64,000 bases of DNA from Psoroptes ovis (taxonomy: Eukaryota; Arthropoda; Arachnida; Sarcoptiformes; Psoroptidae), in contig PQWQ01000005.1 in NCBI GenBank assembly GCA_002943765.1, positions 62,001 to 126,000 on the forward strand. The letters run 5' to 3'. A model generated the notes under the pieces. The model had not been told where the DNA came from. It made no database searches and saw nothing but the letters and a program-made list of their open reading frames with translations. This document shows positions 12,901 to 25,443 of the stretch, piece after piece. Position 1 is the stretch's first letter. Every line of letters starts with the position of its first letter. A program made the translations under genes and the position numbers.

Positions 12901-15610
12901 AAAAAAAGAGGAAAGAAATTGGAAATTATTTGCCATAAGAATATTCACTAATGTTTTGTTCGTATTTCATAAATATTATGTATGTCTAACATAAACATAA
13001 ACTAACTAATGATTCTATCAATGTGAAACAGAGTATTAGCATTATTAGCATCATCAGCTTACGGCGTTGTTTTGGTTGTGGATCGATCACAAGAACCGAT
13101 GGAAAATCCATCATGGATACGTGCAAACGAAGTAACATTAGTGTTTGCCGGCATTGGCATCGTTTTCCCAAACATTTTCGATTGGATCGGTAACATGGAA
13201 CAATATCATCCACGTATTGCGTTACGTTGGCAACTTGGAAGGTAATTTTTCCGTGGAAATTTGTTTTTCTGGCCCTTTTTTAGGACCCATAAATCACCCA
13301 GAAAAAATTTGAACACTTATTTCACCTTTTCAAATTTTTTTCCATATCCGTTTTGAAAAATAGTTAAATGCATGACATTTAACCGAAAGAGAAAGCATAT
13401 TTTGCATATCAATTTTTATTCATTGTAACATACAAAATATGTTGCTTAAGGCTACATTATGATGATCATAATGAGGGCATCACCACTAACATCTATTTGC
13501 ATGCATTGTTTCTACTGCGATCCCTAATTTCGACCCTGTATGCTGAAAATAAGTTTGCCGCATTAACCCTTGAGCAATCGAGTTTTTACACTGAGAGTTG
13601 ATAGTTATTTTGTTATTTCTCATTTTTTTGTGATGAAAAAACTTTAAAATTTAATTCAAATTTTCATTCTTTTCATTCCGGTGACAGAATTTTGATTTTA
13701 AATTTTTTAAATATGTACACATTAATGTTATCGCTGTTTGGTAAAGTTGATTCAATGGTGAATTTTTACTTTATTCATTTAATCAATTGATTGATCGATA
13801 AATGATTGATTTTTGAATCTTATTTTATTATTTCGAACAATCAGACAACACAATTGTTGGAAATAAAAGCCAATATTACAATGGAAAAACTTCAATTAGA
13901 TACGATGACAATCACTACGATGGCTACCTATCATCAACACATAAAACGTGATGGCAGAGATGGTAAATAGTCGATTGTTTATGATTCATTTATTTATTCA
14001 AATGTGATGATTCTGTCAATAATTTTTGTATCAATTTTTTTGCAATTCATCCTCACGAGAAGAATATGAAGATTATTACAGTAATAGTGATTTTGAAATT
14101 GTCGATGGTAATACACCATCCATCATTTATGATCCATACGACGTACATGTGAAGCCTGATTTTAGTATTGAAGGACGTTATCATTTCGATGACGAATCGT
14201 AAGTATTTTTTTTTTTTTTGCTTTGCATTGATTTTCCATTTTAATTTCCTCAAAACTTTTTGATTGGTTATAAATAAATAAATAGAAAATAAATTATAAT
14301 TTCAAATTTTTTCATTTAATTTTCATGTCAGAAAAATTGATTCAACTACCATTGCTAATGATGAATGGCAGCAGCCAATAACCACAACTGAAAATGCTTG
14401 GCATTCATCACAACAGCCACCAACAACAACAATGATGACAACATTTGAAACTTCAATGACGGATGACCAATCTTCCAGAATAAAATCTATGTCCAAAGCT
14501 TCATCTACTTCTTCGACCACAATTAGTAATAATATGCGTATAGCTGAGCAAACAACAACCCATTCAACCACGTCAATACCAGTCATAAGGATAGCTGGAA
14601 ATGTTTACGGAAGAAAAATGAAAACAACTCCAAAATTAGTGCAAACAACAATCACAACAACCACGGAAATGATTACTGAACAAGTGTTCACAATTTCGCC
14701 ACTAAATATGATCGATTCTTGTCAAAATACAACTGAATATGTGATCACTGATGATGATTTGATTAATTTAAATGAAACGGAAAAAGATCGATTACGAAAA
14801 TTGTGTTGGGAAACAATGTTTGGACAAGAATTGGTCAAATTGACCGTCATGGATTTTGTGTTGACCGTAGTGTCCACATTGATCAGTGATTTTTTGCGTG
14901 CTTTGATCGTACGATATTGTAATGGTTGTACTTGCATTTGCTGGGATTTAGAAAAAGGTTTTCCTGGTTATGGTGACTTTAAAATTGCCGAAAACATTTT
15001 ACATTTGGTCAATAATCAAGGTGTCATTTGGCTGGGAATGTTTTTCTCACCAGGATTACCGGCCATCAATTCAGTGAAATTATGCCTATTAATGTATGTT
15101 CGATCATGGGCTGTTTTAACATGTAACATTCCACATGAAACAGTGTTCAAAGCATCTCGAAATAATAATTTTTATTTCATGTTATTATTATTAATGCTAT
15201 TTCTATGTACATTGCCGGTCAGTTATGCTGTGGTTTGGCTAGAGCCATCATGGCATTGTGGTCCATTCAGCGGTTACAGTCGTATTTATAAAATTCTAAG
15301 CACATATATCGAATCCAAATTACCGAAAACATTGAATAAAATATTAGATTATCTTACATCACCTGGTGCCGTGCTTCCTACAATACTACTACTAATATTA
15401 TTCATTTATTATTTACTATCAACCGTATCAGCATTAAAAGATGCCAATAAAGAACTTAAATCACAAATACGTAAAGATAAAGATATCTCTGAAACTGGAC
15501 CACCAGAAATGATTGTAACCACTGATAATGGTACGGCTGCTGCTGCAGCAGTTAATGCTGTCACTGGTAAACATGTACGAATTCAAGAAGATGACCACCA
15601 ACAACAATAA
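9986..15610 (+). CDS. Tmc: Transmembrane channel-like (TMC) protein, 14 exons
   Basis: Exons: 9986-10263, 10332-10458, 10527-10631, 10766-10847, 11767-11873, 11962-12054, 12142-12205, 12574-12649, 12727-12957, 13032-13241, 13688-13757, 13845-13962, 14060-14198, 14332-15610; 992 aa with all phases consistent. TMC hallmarks: a charged cytoplasmic N-terminus, VVITPWEMRIKKIE, HFGSGVASYFIFLRW at the first membrane segment, GYLKYSPIFYGYY, FCWKVFTGWDHMIGN, then LRKLCWETMFGQELVKL, LEKGFPGYGDFKIAENIL and VIWLGMFFSPGLPAINSVK. TMC proteins are pore-forming or modulatory subunits of mechanotransduction channels in sensory cells. A Ser/Thr-rich insert of about 200 residues (near 482-695) separates the two halves of the channel domain. 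An in-frame ATG 96 bp upstream (9890) is an alternative start. AATAAA at about 15804. Confidence 0.93.
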
Positions 15611-16617
15611 CAATCGAAATCCACAAATAAATTAACTTCAAACGGGAAATGTATGATTGATTCATCACATTTATTAATGGACAGTTTAGATACGACCAGT
15701 GATATTTCTTAATATTTTCAATTTGAAAAATTGATTGGAAATTTATTTCAATGCACACACACACACACAATTATATGTGACACATCCATTTTCATGATTT
15801 GACAATAAAAACAATAAAAAAAATAATTCAAAACAATCGATTTCTTCGATTTATGTACACGCTGCACAACAATAAAAAATCAATCTGTGCAAAAATAAAG
15901 ATTTTCACCTCGATCGACTTTGAACACACACATACAAACACACACACACGACCATTCGATTTGAACATATGAAAATTGCAAACATTTTTTTTATTTCGAA
16001 AATCGATAACCCTAAATGCACACAACATTCAATTCAATTCAATTCAAATAAAAAACATTTAACAATTTAATCCACTTTGATGATATAATTTTTCATTTTA
16101 TGAAATTATCGTTTGTTTGTTTGTTTATTTATTTATTTTTCTTTGGATTCACAATTTGCGATCCATGTTTATTCTTAAAGAAATGAATGAATGAAAAAAT
16201 AAACAAAAGCAAATGAATGAAACAAAAAACAATTGAATTCATTTTCTCCAATTTATCTGTTTGTTACCATTCATTCTACGCAGAGACATCATTTCTTCAT
16301 ACATTTTCGTTCGATGTGCCGATATCGATTTTTATTTTGCGAATTGATTTTCGGTTCATTTTTTTCGCAAATGGTTAATTCGCTGGCTGGCAAAGAAGCC
16401 AAAAATAGATATGTATGTATGCGACAATTGTACAATATTTGACAAATAAAAAAATAAATATTTTTTCTTCGTTCCTCTTTTTGTTTGCTTGATTTGATTG
16501 ATTATTGAACAGAAACAATGAAGAAATGAATGTATGAATAATAATAATAATTCTACACGATTAAGAATGGTACTGAATTTTTGATCATAATCTTATTTCT
16601 TATTCGTGTGATTGTTA

Positions 16618-16699
16618 TTTGATTGTCCGAAAAGTTCATTCCGCTTAATCACGATAGAGTTGCTGTTGAAAATCGACCAAAACTTTTCGGACAACCTAT
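16618..16699 (-). mobile_element. MITE copy 2, mariner-like TIR element
   Basis: Bounded by GATTGTCCGAAAAGTTCATT and AAACTTTTCGGACAACCTAT. The interior matches copies 1, 3 and 4 when read on the minus strand (AATCACGATAGAGTTGCTGT region), so it lies in the opposite orientation. The left TA duplication is not preserved. Confidence 0.83.
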
Positions 16700-17830
16700 T
16701 AAGTAATGTGATAAATGATATATGAATCTCAAATTATTCTCGCATTCTAAATTTTATGATTTTTTTTATTTGGTTTGGTTTGATAAATCAATTGTCAAAT
16801 CAGAAAGGATTTCAAGAAAAATAAAAAAAATTCCAGTAATCATTCAATTGAAACAATCATTGATTGATTGATTGATTCATTTATTCATTGCTTTTTGCTT
16901 TATTTCGCATTGATCTATCTTTCGTTTTCAGAAGTTTCAAAATACCATTTGAAACAATTAAGATTTCAAATGTAAAAAACCTCATTCAAAATGCTGACAA
17001 ATGTTACACATGAAAAAAATTGACAAACTTTTCAAGTGTTTGTAAATCGAAATACAACAAAAAAAAAAAAAAAAAACGAAATGCAGACATTCAAAGTAAA
17101 ACAAGTGACAAGCAAATAGATTCAATGAAATGGTAATTCAAGGAATGTGAATAAGGGTGAAAAGTAAATTTAGAAAAAAAGAAATAGTTCAAATATAAAT
17201 TGATTTGTATTGAATGTCCGTGTTTGTATGTATGTTTATATTGTATTGAAATCAAAATGTAAATTCAAATATATAAGAATTGAATTTTTATTATTTCGTT
17301 ATTTGATAATGATTGTTTTTAGTATTTGGATATAATGATCTTGATGATGATCATCATCATCATAGACTCTCTTAATGATTTCATGAATTTTATTATTTTT
17401 TTTCAGCAAAAAAATAAAACTATCATTTAAGCTATGAAGTTTCATCAGTTTCAATCAACCAACCAACACACATAAATGAACGTTATATAATCCCTTATGT
17501 GTTTGGTTTGGTTGACACACACACAACAATCACACAATTTGATTTTCGATTTAAAAATGTGTGAAGATGATGAAGAAATAAATACTTTAAACTTTAAATT
17601 ATTAAATCATTCAAAGCAGCATCTATGACTGTCTTTTCACTGAAAGTAATAAATTATTGTTATCATTGAAAAACTGATGATGCTGATTCAATGAAGCGAT
17701 AAAATAGATGATGAAGAAATCAATTTAATAATAAAAAAAAACGATTATCAGTAATTTATTTCTTTTTAACCATGAAAATCAAATTTAATATTTTATTGAA
17801 TTTTAAATTTTACGAAAAACTATAGAACTA

Positions 17831-17893
17831 GCGCCATCTATTTGTGAAAACTTTCAACCACGTGAGTTCTATTTTATGCCAACAGATGGCAGT
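17831..17893. promoter_or_regulatory. Paired CTCF-like motifs in opposite orientation
   Basis: GCGCCATCTATTTGTG at 17831 (read on the minus strand as CAAATAGATGGCGC) and CCAACAGATGGCAG at 17879 (plus strand) match the published CTCF core CCASYAGRKGGCRS at 12 and 13 of 14 positions by eye. They lie about 40 bp apart with a CACGTG box between them, in the TMC-USP spacer. A boundary or insulator role is inferred from motif shape alone. Confidence 0.35.
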
Positions 17894-19866
17894 ATAAGGA
17901 TTATTATTATATATAATCATTCATTGCAAATGTATTCTATATATAAATGATGAGTGTAATCATATAAATTCTTGTTTTTTTATCAGATTATCAAATATGA
18001 ATGAATATACGAGAAAATTCCATAAATAATTGTTTTTTGAAATAAGTTTTGGTAGAGTTGTATATAGCAATTAAATGAGTTTATTTTATTTTTTGATAAA
18101 CACAAGCACACAACATAATCTTAGCTTTAAAAACACATCATGTCGCCTTGATTTTTTTTTGGCGATCAAAGGATTAAATGAAAATATTTTTATTTTTCAA
18201 TGTTTGGCGCCTTGACTATGTTGGATTGGAAGAGTAAAATTTATTTTTAATCAAATTATCATCATCGAAGGTAAGTGTGTTATCGATGCATTGTTACCTT
18301 GATAAATTGTTTGAATGATTTATTTCGGTGTGAAAAAAAATTGACCGACTATTTATGGCCGTAAGTATTGAAGACATAAAATTAATGATAAAAAAACTAA
18401 TATCATCTGTTTGTTTCTATGGTATTTGCGCCAACCACCACATAGACGATAATAATCAAAATCAAATTAACCATTGATCAATGATCGACGGTTCATTGAA
18501 ACTTTCATCATTGAAAATAAAATAATTATTTGATCTATTACAATACCAACGATTGTTCAATGTATATTTTTCTCAGTATTATTAAATGACAATTATTTGA
18601 TTGTTATCTTATTTAGTTACGAAAAAAGCAAATAATTCATTTGACCATTCATTCAAATACCGGAACATATTTTAAGGACGACGACCAATTGTTCACTTTG
18701 AGTTATCTGAATAAAAAATGACTATTTCCTTATCGCTTTCTCAAAAAATTTCCCTTCACTTTAAACATATGTTTCAAGCGTATTACACGTATGAGAACAT
18801 GTCTAAATATTTCTTATTGGAATACTTTGTGCAGTAAGTCTTAAGAATCTGCCAAATAAATATTCGTAAAAATTTAAAATTAGAAACAGATTTAAAATTA
18901 GTTCATATTTGGTTTGAGCGAAATGCATTTGTCACACACAGAATATTCTTAGACACACGCAAACACAGCCAACGCTGCATCCGTTTAAGAATATTCTTAG
19001 ATTCTTACGTTTGTTATTCTTGTTTTCATCATTAAATATGAATGAATGACGCATTCCTTATTGCTTTCTTCCCACACACTGTTCATTGAACACATACATA
19101 CATACGCGATTTACACAAGTCATACATTTACACCAATAATTATTGAATATGGCAAGGTGTCAAATTGTCTCTGTGATCGTATTTATATTTTTGAAATTAC
19201 TTAGTCTTCGTTCATAAACAAACAAATGTTTTGTCCTTCTTAATATGACGCTGATGCTACACGAAGAACTCCGTCATTTTTTGCCGTATCGAACGCATAT
19301 TTTCATCATACATTTTTTCAAAAGATTTCCATTTTTCGATGCAACAAGTTTTATTTGTTTATTTGTATTTGTTCAAAGTATCGTGGTGAATGATGTGCTG
19401 CATTCGAAACTGATTAGAATTTGAAATAAATCAAATTTTTCCTTATTTTCCTTAGATGTGATTTGAGAACTTTGAATTTGAATCAATACTTTTCGTGATT
19501 TGATAAAAGAAGGAGGAAAATAAAAGATATCGATACTTTCACCTATTGATTTGTCTCTTCAAGATTTGATCGTTTTTCTGCTCCCCCACCTTCTCCCTCC
19601 TACTTTGACTCCTACTCTTTGATCACCAAAAATTAATCGATTGATTGATCGACAATTATTCGTCTAAGATCTTTGGATCCCATTAAATGAATGGTAATGA
19701 TGAGTTTGTAATTTGTTGATTGTGATCAATTGAAGATCCCTTTTGAAAACTACTGTATAATTAATTGTTAACTGTTTGATTAATTGTGTCAATGACGATT
19801 TTCATTAGTTAATATTCTTATATGAATTAGATTAATTAATTTTCACCAAACAAACAAACAAAAAAA

Positions 19867-22800
19867 ATGACCTCGACAACCACAACCTATTATCATTCAT
19901 TACACCGACCAGCACCAGCGCCATCATCATCCACCACCGCATCCTCATCAACATCATCATCACGTAATTATTCTTCATCTAAATATTCGGCTTATTCATC
20001 ATCATCACCATCTTCGTCATCTTCATCTTCAAATTCCGGTTCTCCATGCTCTAAATATAGTCATCGCTTATATACGAGTTCATTACTGCCACCATCCTCA
20101 TCCTCACCATCATCATCATCATATCAATACAAGACACGTTCATCATATGATCTCAATAATTATCATCGGCCGCCATCATCATCTACCGCTGCAAACAACT
20201 GCTCATCATCATCATATCTATCATCATCATATTCATCAACATATTCACCGAAATCTTCATATTTAGCATCAAAATTTTCAGGTAAATGTATTTGATTATC
20301 AGAAAAAAACAATTAGAATCATTAAAAAGCAAAGATTGGCTGTGGCTATGGCTACAAATATTCCCCATAATAATTGATTAATCAACTAGTGAATATAACC
20401 AAATAGATAGTAATGATAATTAAATTGTGCACCTGTGCATCTGTTGTACACATACACTCAAATATCATTCAAAGGCTCCAAAATGGATGGCAGTCATCAA
20501 TGACAATCAGTGGTGTATAGGTAGTAATTCATTTGATTAGTTGAAATTGGAATCTTAATGAGATTAAAGCTTAATCAGCTATGCAATTTTACTTTCATTA
20601 CTTTCTCTATCAGTCTATCTGCTGAAACCGGTTGTAATTGAATTACTGACATACTGATGCATCGACTATGATGATGACGCAAAAATAGAAACCAGATAAA
20701 TTGATTTTCAGTGAAATTTAATTTTTCGTTCCTACGCATGCTGTACAGAAAACACTAGCGTTTCGGCTTATTAATTAATCAAATAAACAGCAGTTGTTAC
20801 CACTGTGACTATGCCTGTAGCAGCAGCTGCACAAAGCCTATTTACATTTATGTGCACTAAAATGATTTAGTCAATGATCATAATTTGATCTACTGTCATA
20901 TTTTGTCTGCGTGCATGCATGTATTTTACGTTTGTTCAATCAATCAATCATCATTTCGATCAAAAACAATTGTCATTCGACGACATACATCGATTTTGAC
21001 CGATTATTTTTTCAGATGTAGTCAAAGAGTGCGCCTTACCTTGCTTTAGTCTGATTATTTTTTTGAATTAATCAAATGTTGAAAACATGGCCGTAGCCAT
21101 TGGCAATAATACGACGAATAATTCACAAAAATCATTTAATAATTTATTTTCATTATCATCATTGACAACATCTTTATCGTCATCTATTTTAGGTGTAACA
21201 TCATCGCCATCATCCTCTTCGACGACACCATTATCAACATTATCGAATTATTCATCATCACCATCATCAACGGTTACATTGACAAGATTTAATCATAGAC
21301 GTTCATCATTTGATTATGGTCATGATGATGACAACAGCTGTGGTGGCGATACATCATCACTCAAGGTATGTCAATTGATAATTATTATATTAATCAATTA
21401 ATTATTTTATTAATTATTAATTATTATCATTCAAATTAGCTACCGGTAACAGGTCTAAGCAATTTAGGCAACACATGTTATATGAATTCAGTGTTGCAAA
21501 CATTGTACGCCACTAAATCGTTTCGAGATTTCATTATGAATGGTCATGAAATAGGACATCTTTATTCAGGTATTTATTTGAGATTTAATCAATTTTAAAT
21601 GTGATTTACTTATTATTCATTAATCATTTTGATAGCATTATCGCGACTGTTCAAAGAAATGTCATCAACGAATCGTTGTGGCTACGTAAATCCATCACAA
21701 TTTCGTTCAACATTCATTCAAATGGAATCAAAATTTAATGGATGCGAGTATGTTTAAGTTTTTGCAATTTATGAATTCATATAACTAATTGTAAAATTAT
21801 TTCATTTACCATTTGAACTAGACAACAAGATGCTCAAGAATTTTTAAGTTATGTGATAAATGATTTACATGAAGAACTGAATAAAACAAGAATAAAATCT
21901 CGATCGAATCAAATGATTGAACCGAAATCATCGCAAGAAGCATGGTCAATATATCGTGATCGTTATAATAATACCAAATTGATTGACATATTCGTTGGTC
22001 AATATGCTTCAGTTATTAAATGTAGTCATTGTGGTAATGAAAGTACTTGTTGGGATCCATTTTGGGATCTACCGTTGCCGGTACCGACACGTAGCCGTAT
22101 CGATATTGATGAATGTATAGCGGAATTTACTGCTGCTGAAATACTTGATGGCAATGAGCAACCGGTAAGTGATTCTTGCATAATTAAGAAGTCATTCATT
22201 TAAGAATCAAATAATTATTTTCAATTTCAGTATTGTTGTCGCTGCAAACAACATCGTAAATCAACCAAACGTCTTTCAATAGTTCGTTCACCGAAGATTC
22301 TAGTGATACGTAAGTTATTTATAAGTCTATACATATCTAAGACAATCAATGAATATATTTACATTCAGAAAAAAACTTTTCATTTTCAATCTTGATTGTT
22401 TGATTGTATATCTTTCATCATTACAATATGATAAAACATCACTAAACAAATAAATGTGAATACATTTATTTGTTGATATATGAAATATTCATCATCATTT
22501 TAATGATATTTCGATTAATGACAATCAAATAATGATAATAAAATGATTATATCTATTTCTATTTATATTATCTTTATTTATTTTTTCCGCCAAAAAAGAT
22601 TTGAAAAAATTCTCAAATAATGGCTATAAATTGTCCAGTGATATAACTGTCAATCAACAGATACGAATCGATAATGGTAAGTGATGTTTTATCAAAAGAG
22701 TTTGAACTCATTTTCTTTATGATAATCATTTCAAACATATTTACTCTTACCATCTGTGTAAAGGTTCATCATCATCAATGGTAACATATGAACTATATGG

Positions 22801-23029
22801 ATGTGTTTGTCATCATGGCTATTCATCACGTAGTGGCCATTATACAGCATATTGTCAATATAATAATAATAACAATAATCATTGGTATCACTGTGATGAT
22901 CAAAAAGTTCGTGATTGTACTGATTCATTTTCAATGGCTACATTGAGAGATGCATATGTATTGTTCTATAAGCAATCGGATCATCATCATTATACTTCAT
23001 CATCGACTCGATATTCATCAAGACTTTAA
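19867..23029 (+). CDS. Usp2: Ubiquitin carboxyl-terminal hydrolase, USP2/USP21-like
   Basis: Exons: 19867-20281, 21097-21365, 21440-21569, 21636-21747, 21822-22164, 22231-22309, 22599-22676, 22764-23029; 563 aa. A long Ser-rich low-complexity N-terminus precedes a complete, compact USP domain. Cys box LPVTGLSNLGNTCYMNSVLQ has the catalytic Cys at 21476-21478; QQDAQEFLSYVINDLHEELN follows; zinc-finger pairs are KCSHCGNES and YCCRCKQHRK; ILVIHLKKFS has its His codon split by an intron; the His box SGHYTAYC has catalytic His at 22838-22840; then HWYHCDD. The enzyme removes ubiquitin from substrates in the cytosol or nucleus. The QQDAQEFL-to-finger spacing is closest to the USP2/USP21 group. The join 20281/21097 is the least certain; Met 21087 in the same frame could start a shorter isoform. 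AATAAA at about 23194. Confidence 0.9.
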
Positions 23030-25443
23030 TCATAATCATCATCATCATCATTTTCCTTGGTTCAGTTCATTAAACTTTCATCTTTACCCTTCCTTCACCA
23101 CCCTCCATCAGTTTGATGCTTTGCACTTTGTATAACTACCACCAACCAACCAACCATGCATTTTATAATTGTTATAAAGGCTAAAACCTTATAAATAAAT
23201 ATCCCAAAGAGTTGATTTGATGGCATCTATCATCTATTATTATTTCAATTTTCAGATTGTGACACATTATATAAATTGTTTTATTCTTCTAATATTATTG
23301 AATGATTATTATATTTTGAAAATTTTATTTTATTATGTGTAATTGATGATATTATTAAATTTATTTTTTATCTCTTTTTTTGAATTGAAAATTCAATAGT
23401 CCTAAAAGACTTTGAATTAAAGACATTTGAGATCTATTTGGTCCACTATATTAATGATTCATTCATTGAATAATACATTCAGAGTTCACCACCACTTGAT
23501 TCGATGATTTGATTCACTTTTCAAGGTAAAAAAATGTTTGTCATATTTCTGTTTCGCAGATTAATTCGACAATCGACAAAACAATTGAATCGCTGATTGA
23601 TCGGTCATTGTACGAAGAAAATTTCGACCACCGGCCAAGTTGTGACCGGTTTTTTATTTTTTGACTGGTTAATATTGGGTCGGTTGATGGTTTGATTCTA
23701 CTACTTTGATCAAACGTCGCTCAAATCAATGCATTTTTATGATTTTACACTGTGATTGTTCATGCATCAATCAATCAATCAAAATTTAAAACCATCATCA
23801 TTTACACCATCAATTGGTGCATAGAGGGCAGGTCATGCAGTTTTCTGTAAACACAAATTCTTATGCTACTACCGTCTATGGCATTGTCATTTCTCTGAGA
23901 TTGGGAAAACAATTTAAATCAAAATTACTTTTGATTGTTGGACTTTTCCATGTGTATATTTTTTTCAATTGAACACATTGAAGGGTCATGAATGTGAATC
24001 ACTGAATTGATGCTACCAGCACCATTATGAGAGTTCGAACAACAACAACAACAAAAGAAAAAATTCAAATTTTTGCATTTTGTGTGTGGCTGAAGATGTT
24101 TAAAATTTGTGTCTGAGAGCATAAGGCATAAGGCTCTGTGTTCATTCACAATTTAAATAGTCGATCGACCCGAACAAACTCTCAAATGGCTTTTTTCCTG
24201 TGCAGCGAAACTTGGTGAATTTCTGTGTGTGAATATCTCTTTCCATCCATCCATTCATCTCTTTCAACATTCAAATGGAGACTGCCGTGCTGTTGTACTT
24301 TGATTCAGTCAAATGAATGAATTTTCATTTCGTTTTTGTCGTTCATCCATTGCATACTATATGATCATAGTCGTTCCTGGAATAGGCCAATACACTGCCA
24401 TGCACATTCAAATGAAAACAAACAACAAGTTCTGCTGATCATTGATTTCTCGTGCTTGTTTACATTCGAATTGTCTTTTTAATCGGCCAAATCATTGAAT
24501 AATTGATTAAACATTTGAAATCACGAATTCGAAACACGACATTTATTGAAATTCCACAATCAATAATCAAAATCATCATAATTGATTAAACATCTAATCA
24601 AAAATTCACATTTTCAAACCAATTGATTCTTTGAAAATCAATCGGAAAATCAATCTCCATAAATCAAGTTCATTTAAATTCTTAGGTGTGTTTGTGTTTC
24701 AATCAAATATGTGTTCTTAAATGTGAACAATATCAACGTGCACAAATTGTTTATGGTCGTTTATCAATTGTTTTCTTAAATTTTGCATTGTTCTGGTGCA
24801 TTTTTCAATTGTTTTATCAATTTTCAAAGGAGAAAATCCATTGTTTTTTGAATGCAAATTTTACCATAGAAAAATGATGATCATAACATGAGTGTTTACT
24901 TACAATCTGTTTGTATCTGTGAGAATATTAGTTAGTTAATTGCTTAGTAGTTACACATGAATTGTGTTCATAGCGAAAATAATCATAATTTCGGTACGAG
25001 AATTTTCTTCGGTGTGAAATCATTGTGAAAATAAAATAATTCTTAAATCAAATGTGTGTCCGGTGTTTGAAATCCAAGATATTCCCATCAATTAAATTTT
25101 CAATTCTTAGATGAAAAAACAACAACAACTGAAGCCCCAATCATTGCATCATTATCCATCACCCGTCATTCATGGAAACTGCTGACATGTAATTATAGAC
25201 ATTGGGACTGTGTGTGTGCATTTTTCTGTGTGTGTCTGTCTGTGGTGCGTATTTTGCGCACATTTTTCCAACGAAAAAATAGAAATTCGAATTACAATTT
25301 CGTTTTCACCATTGATTTCGTATTCAAATCCATTTTGGAAACACTGAAAACACAATAAATTTCGATATTTTCCAATTACCTTTCATGGCCTTCATGATTA
25401 TTGACTAATAACAAATTTGCCAAAGAAATCAAATCAAAAAAAA
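23030..25443. other. Intergenic spacer
   Basis: 3' UTR of the deubiquitinase with a poly(A) signal near 23194-23199, then AT-rich DNA with ATC repeats. The part near 24650-25440 may hold the 5' UTR of the next Ig gene. Short open frames here have no family motif. Confidence 0.5.

Larger units (their letters stand above)
15611..19866. other. Intergenic region between TMC and USP genes
   Basis: TMC 3' UTR (poly(A) signals 15804-15820), CA microsatellites near 15752 and 15925-15950, MITE copy 2, a long A-run near 17060, a GAT/ATC repeat at 17340-17366, a pair of CTCF-like motifs at 17831 and 17879, and a duplicated AGAATATTCTTAGA motif at 18940 and 18988. No coding region recognised. Confidence 0.6.
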
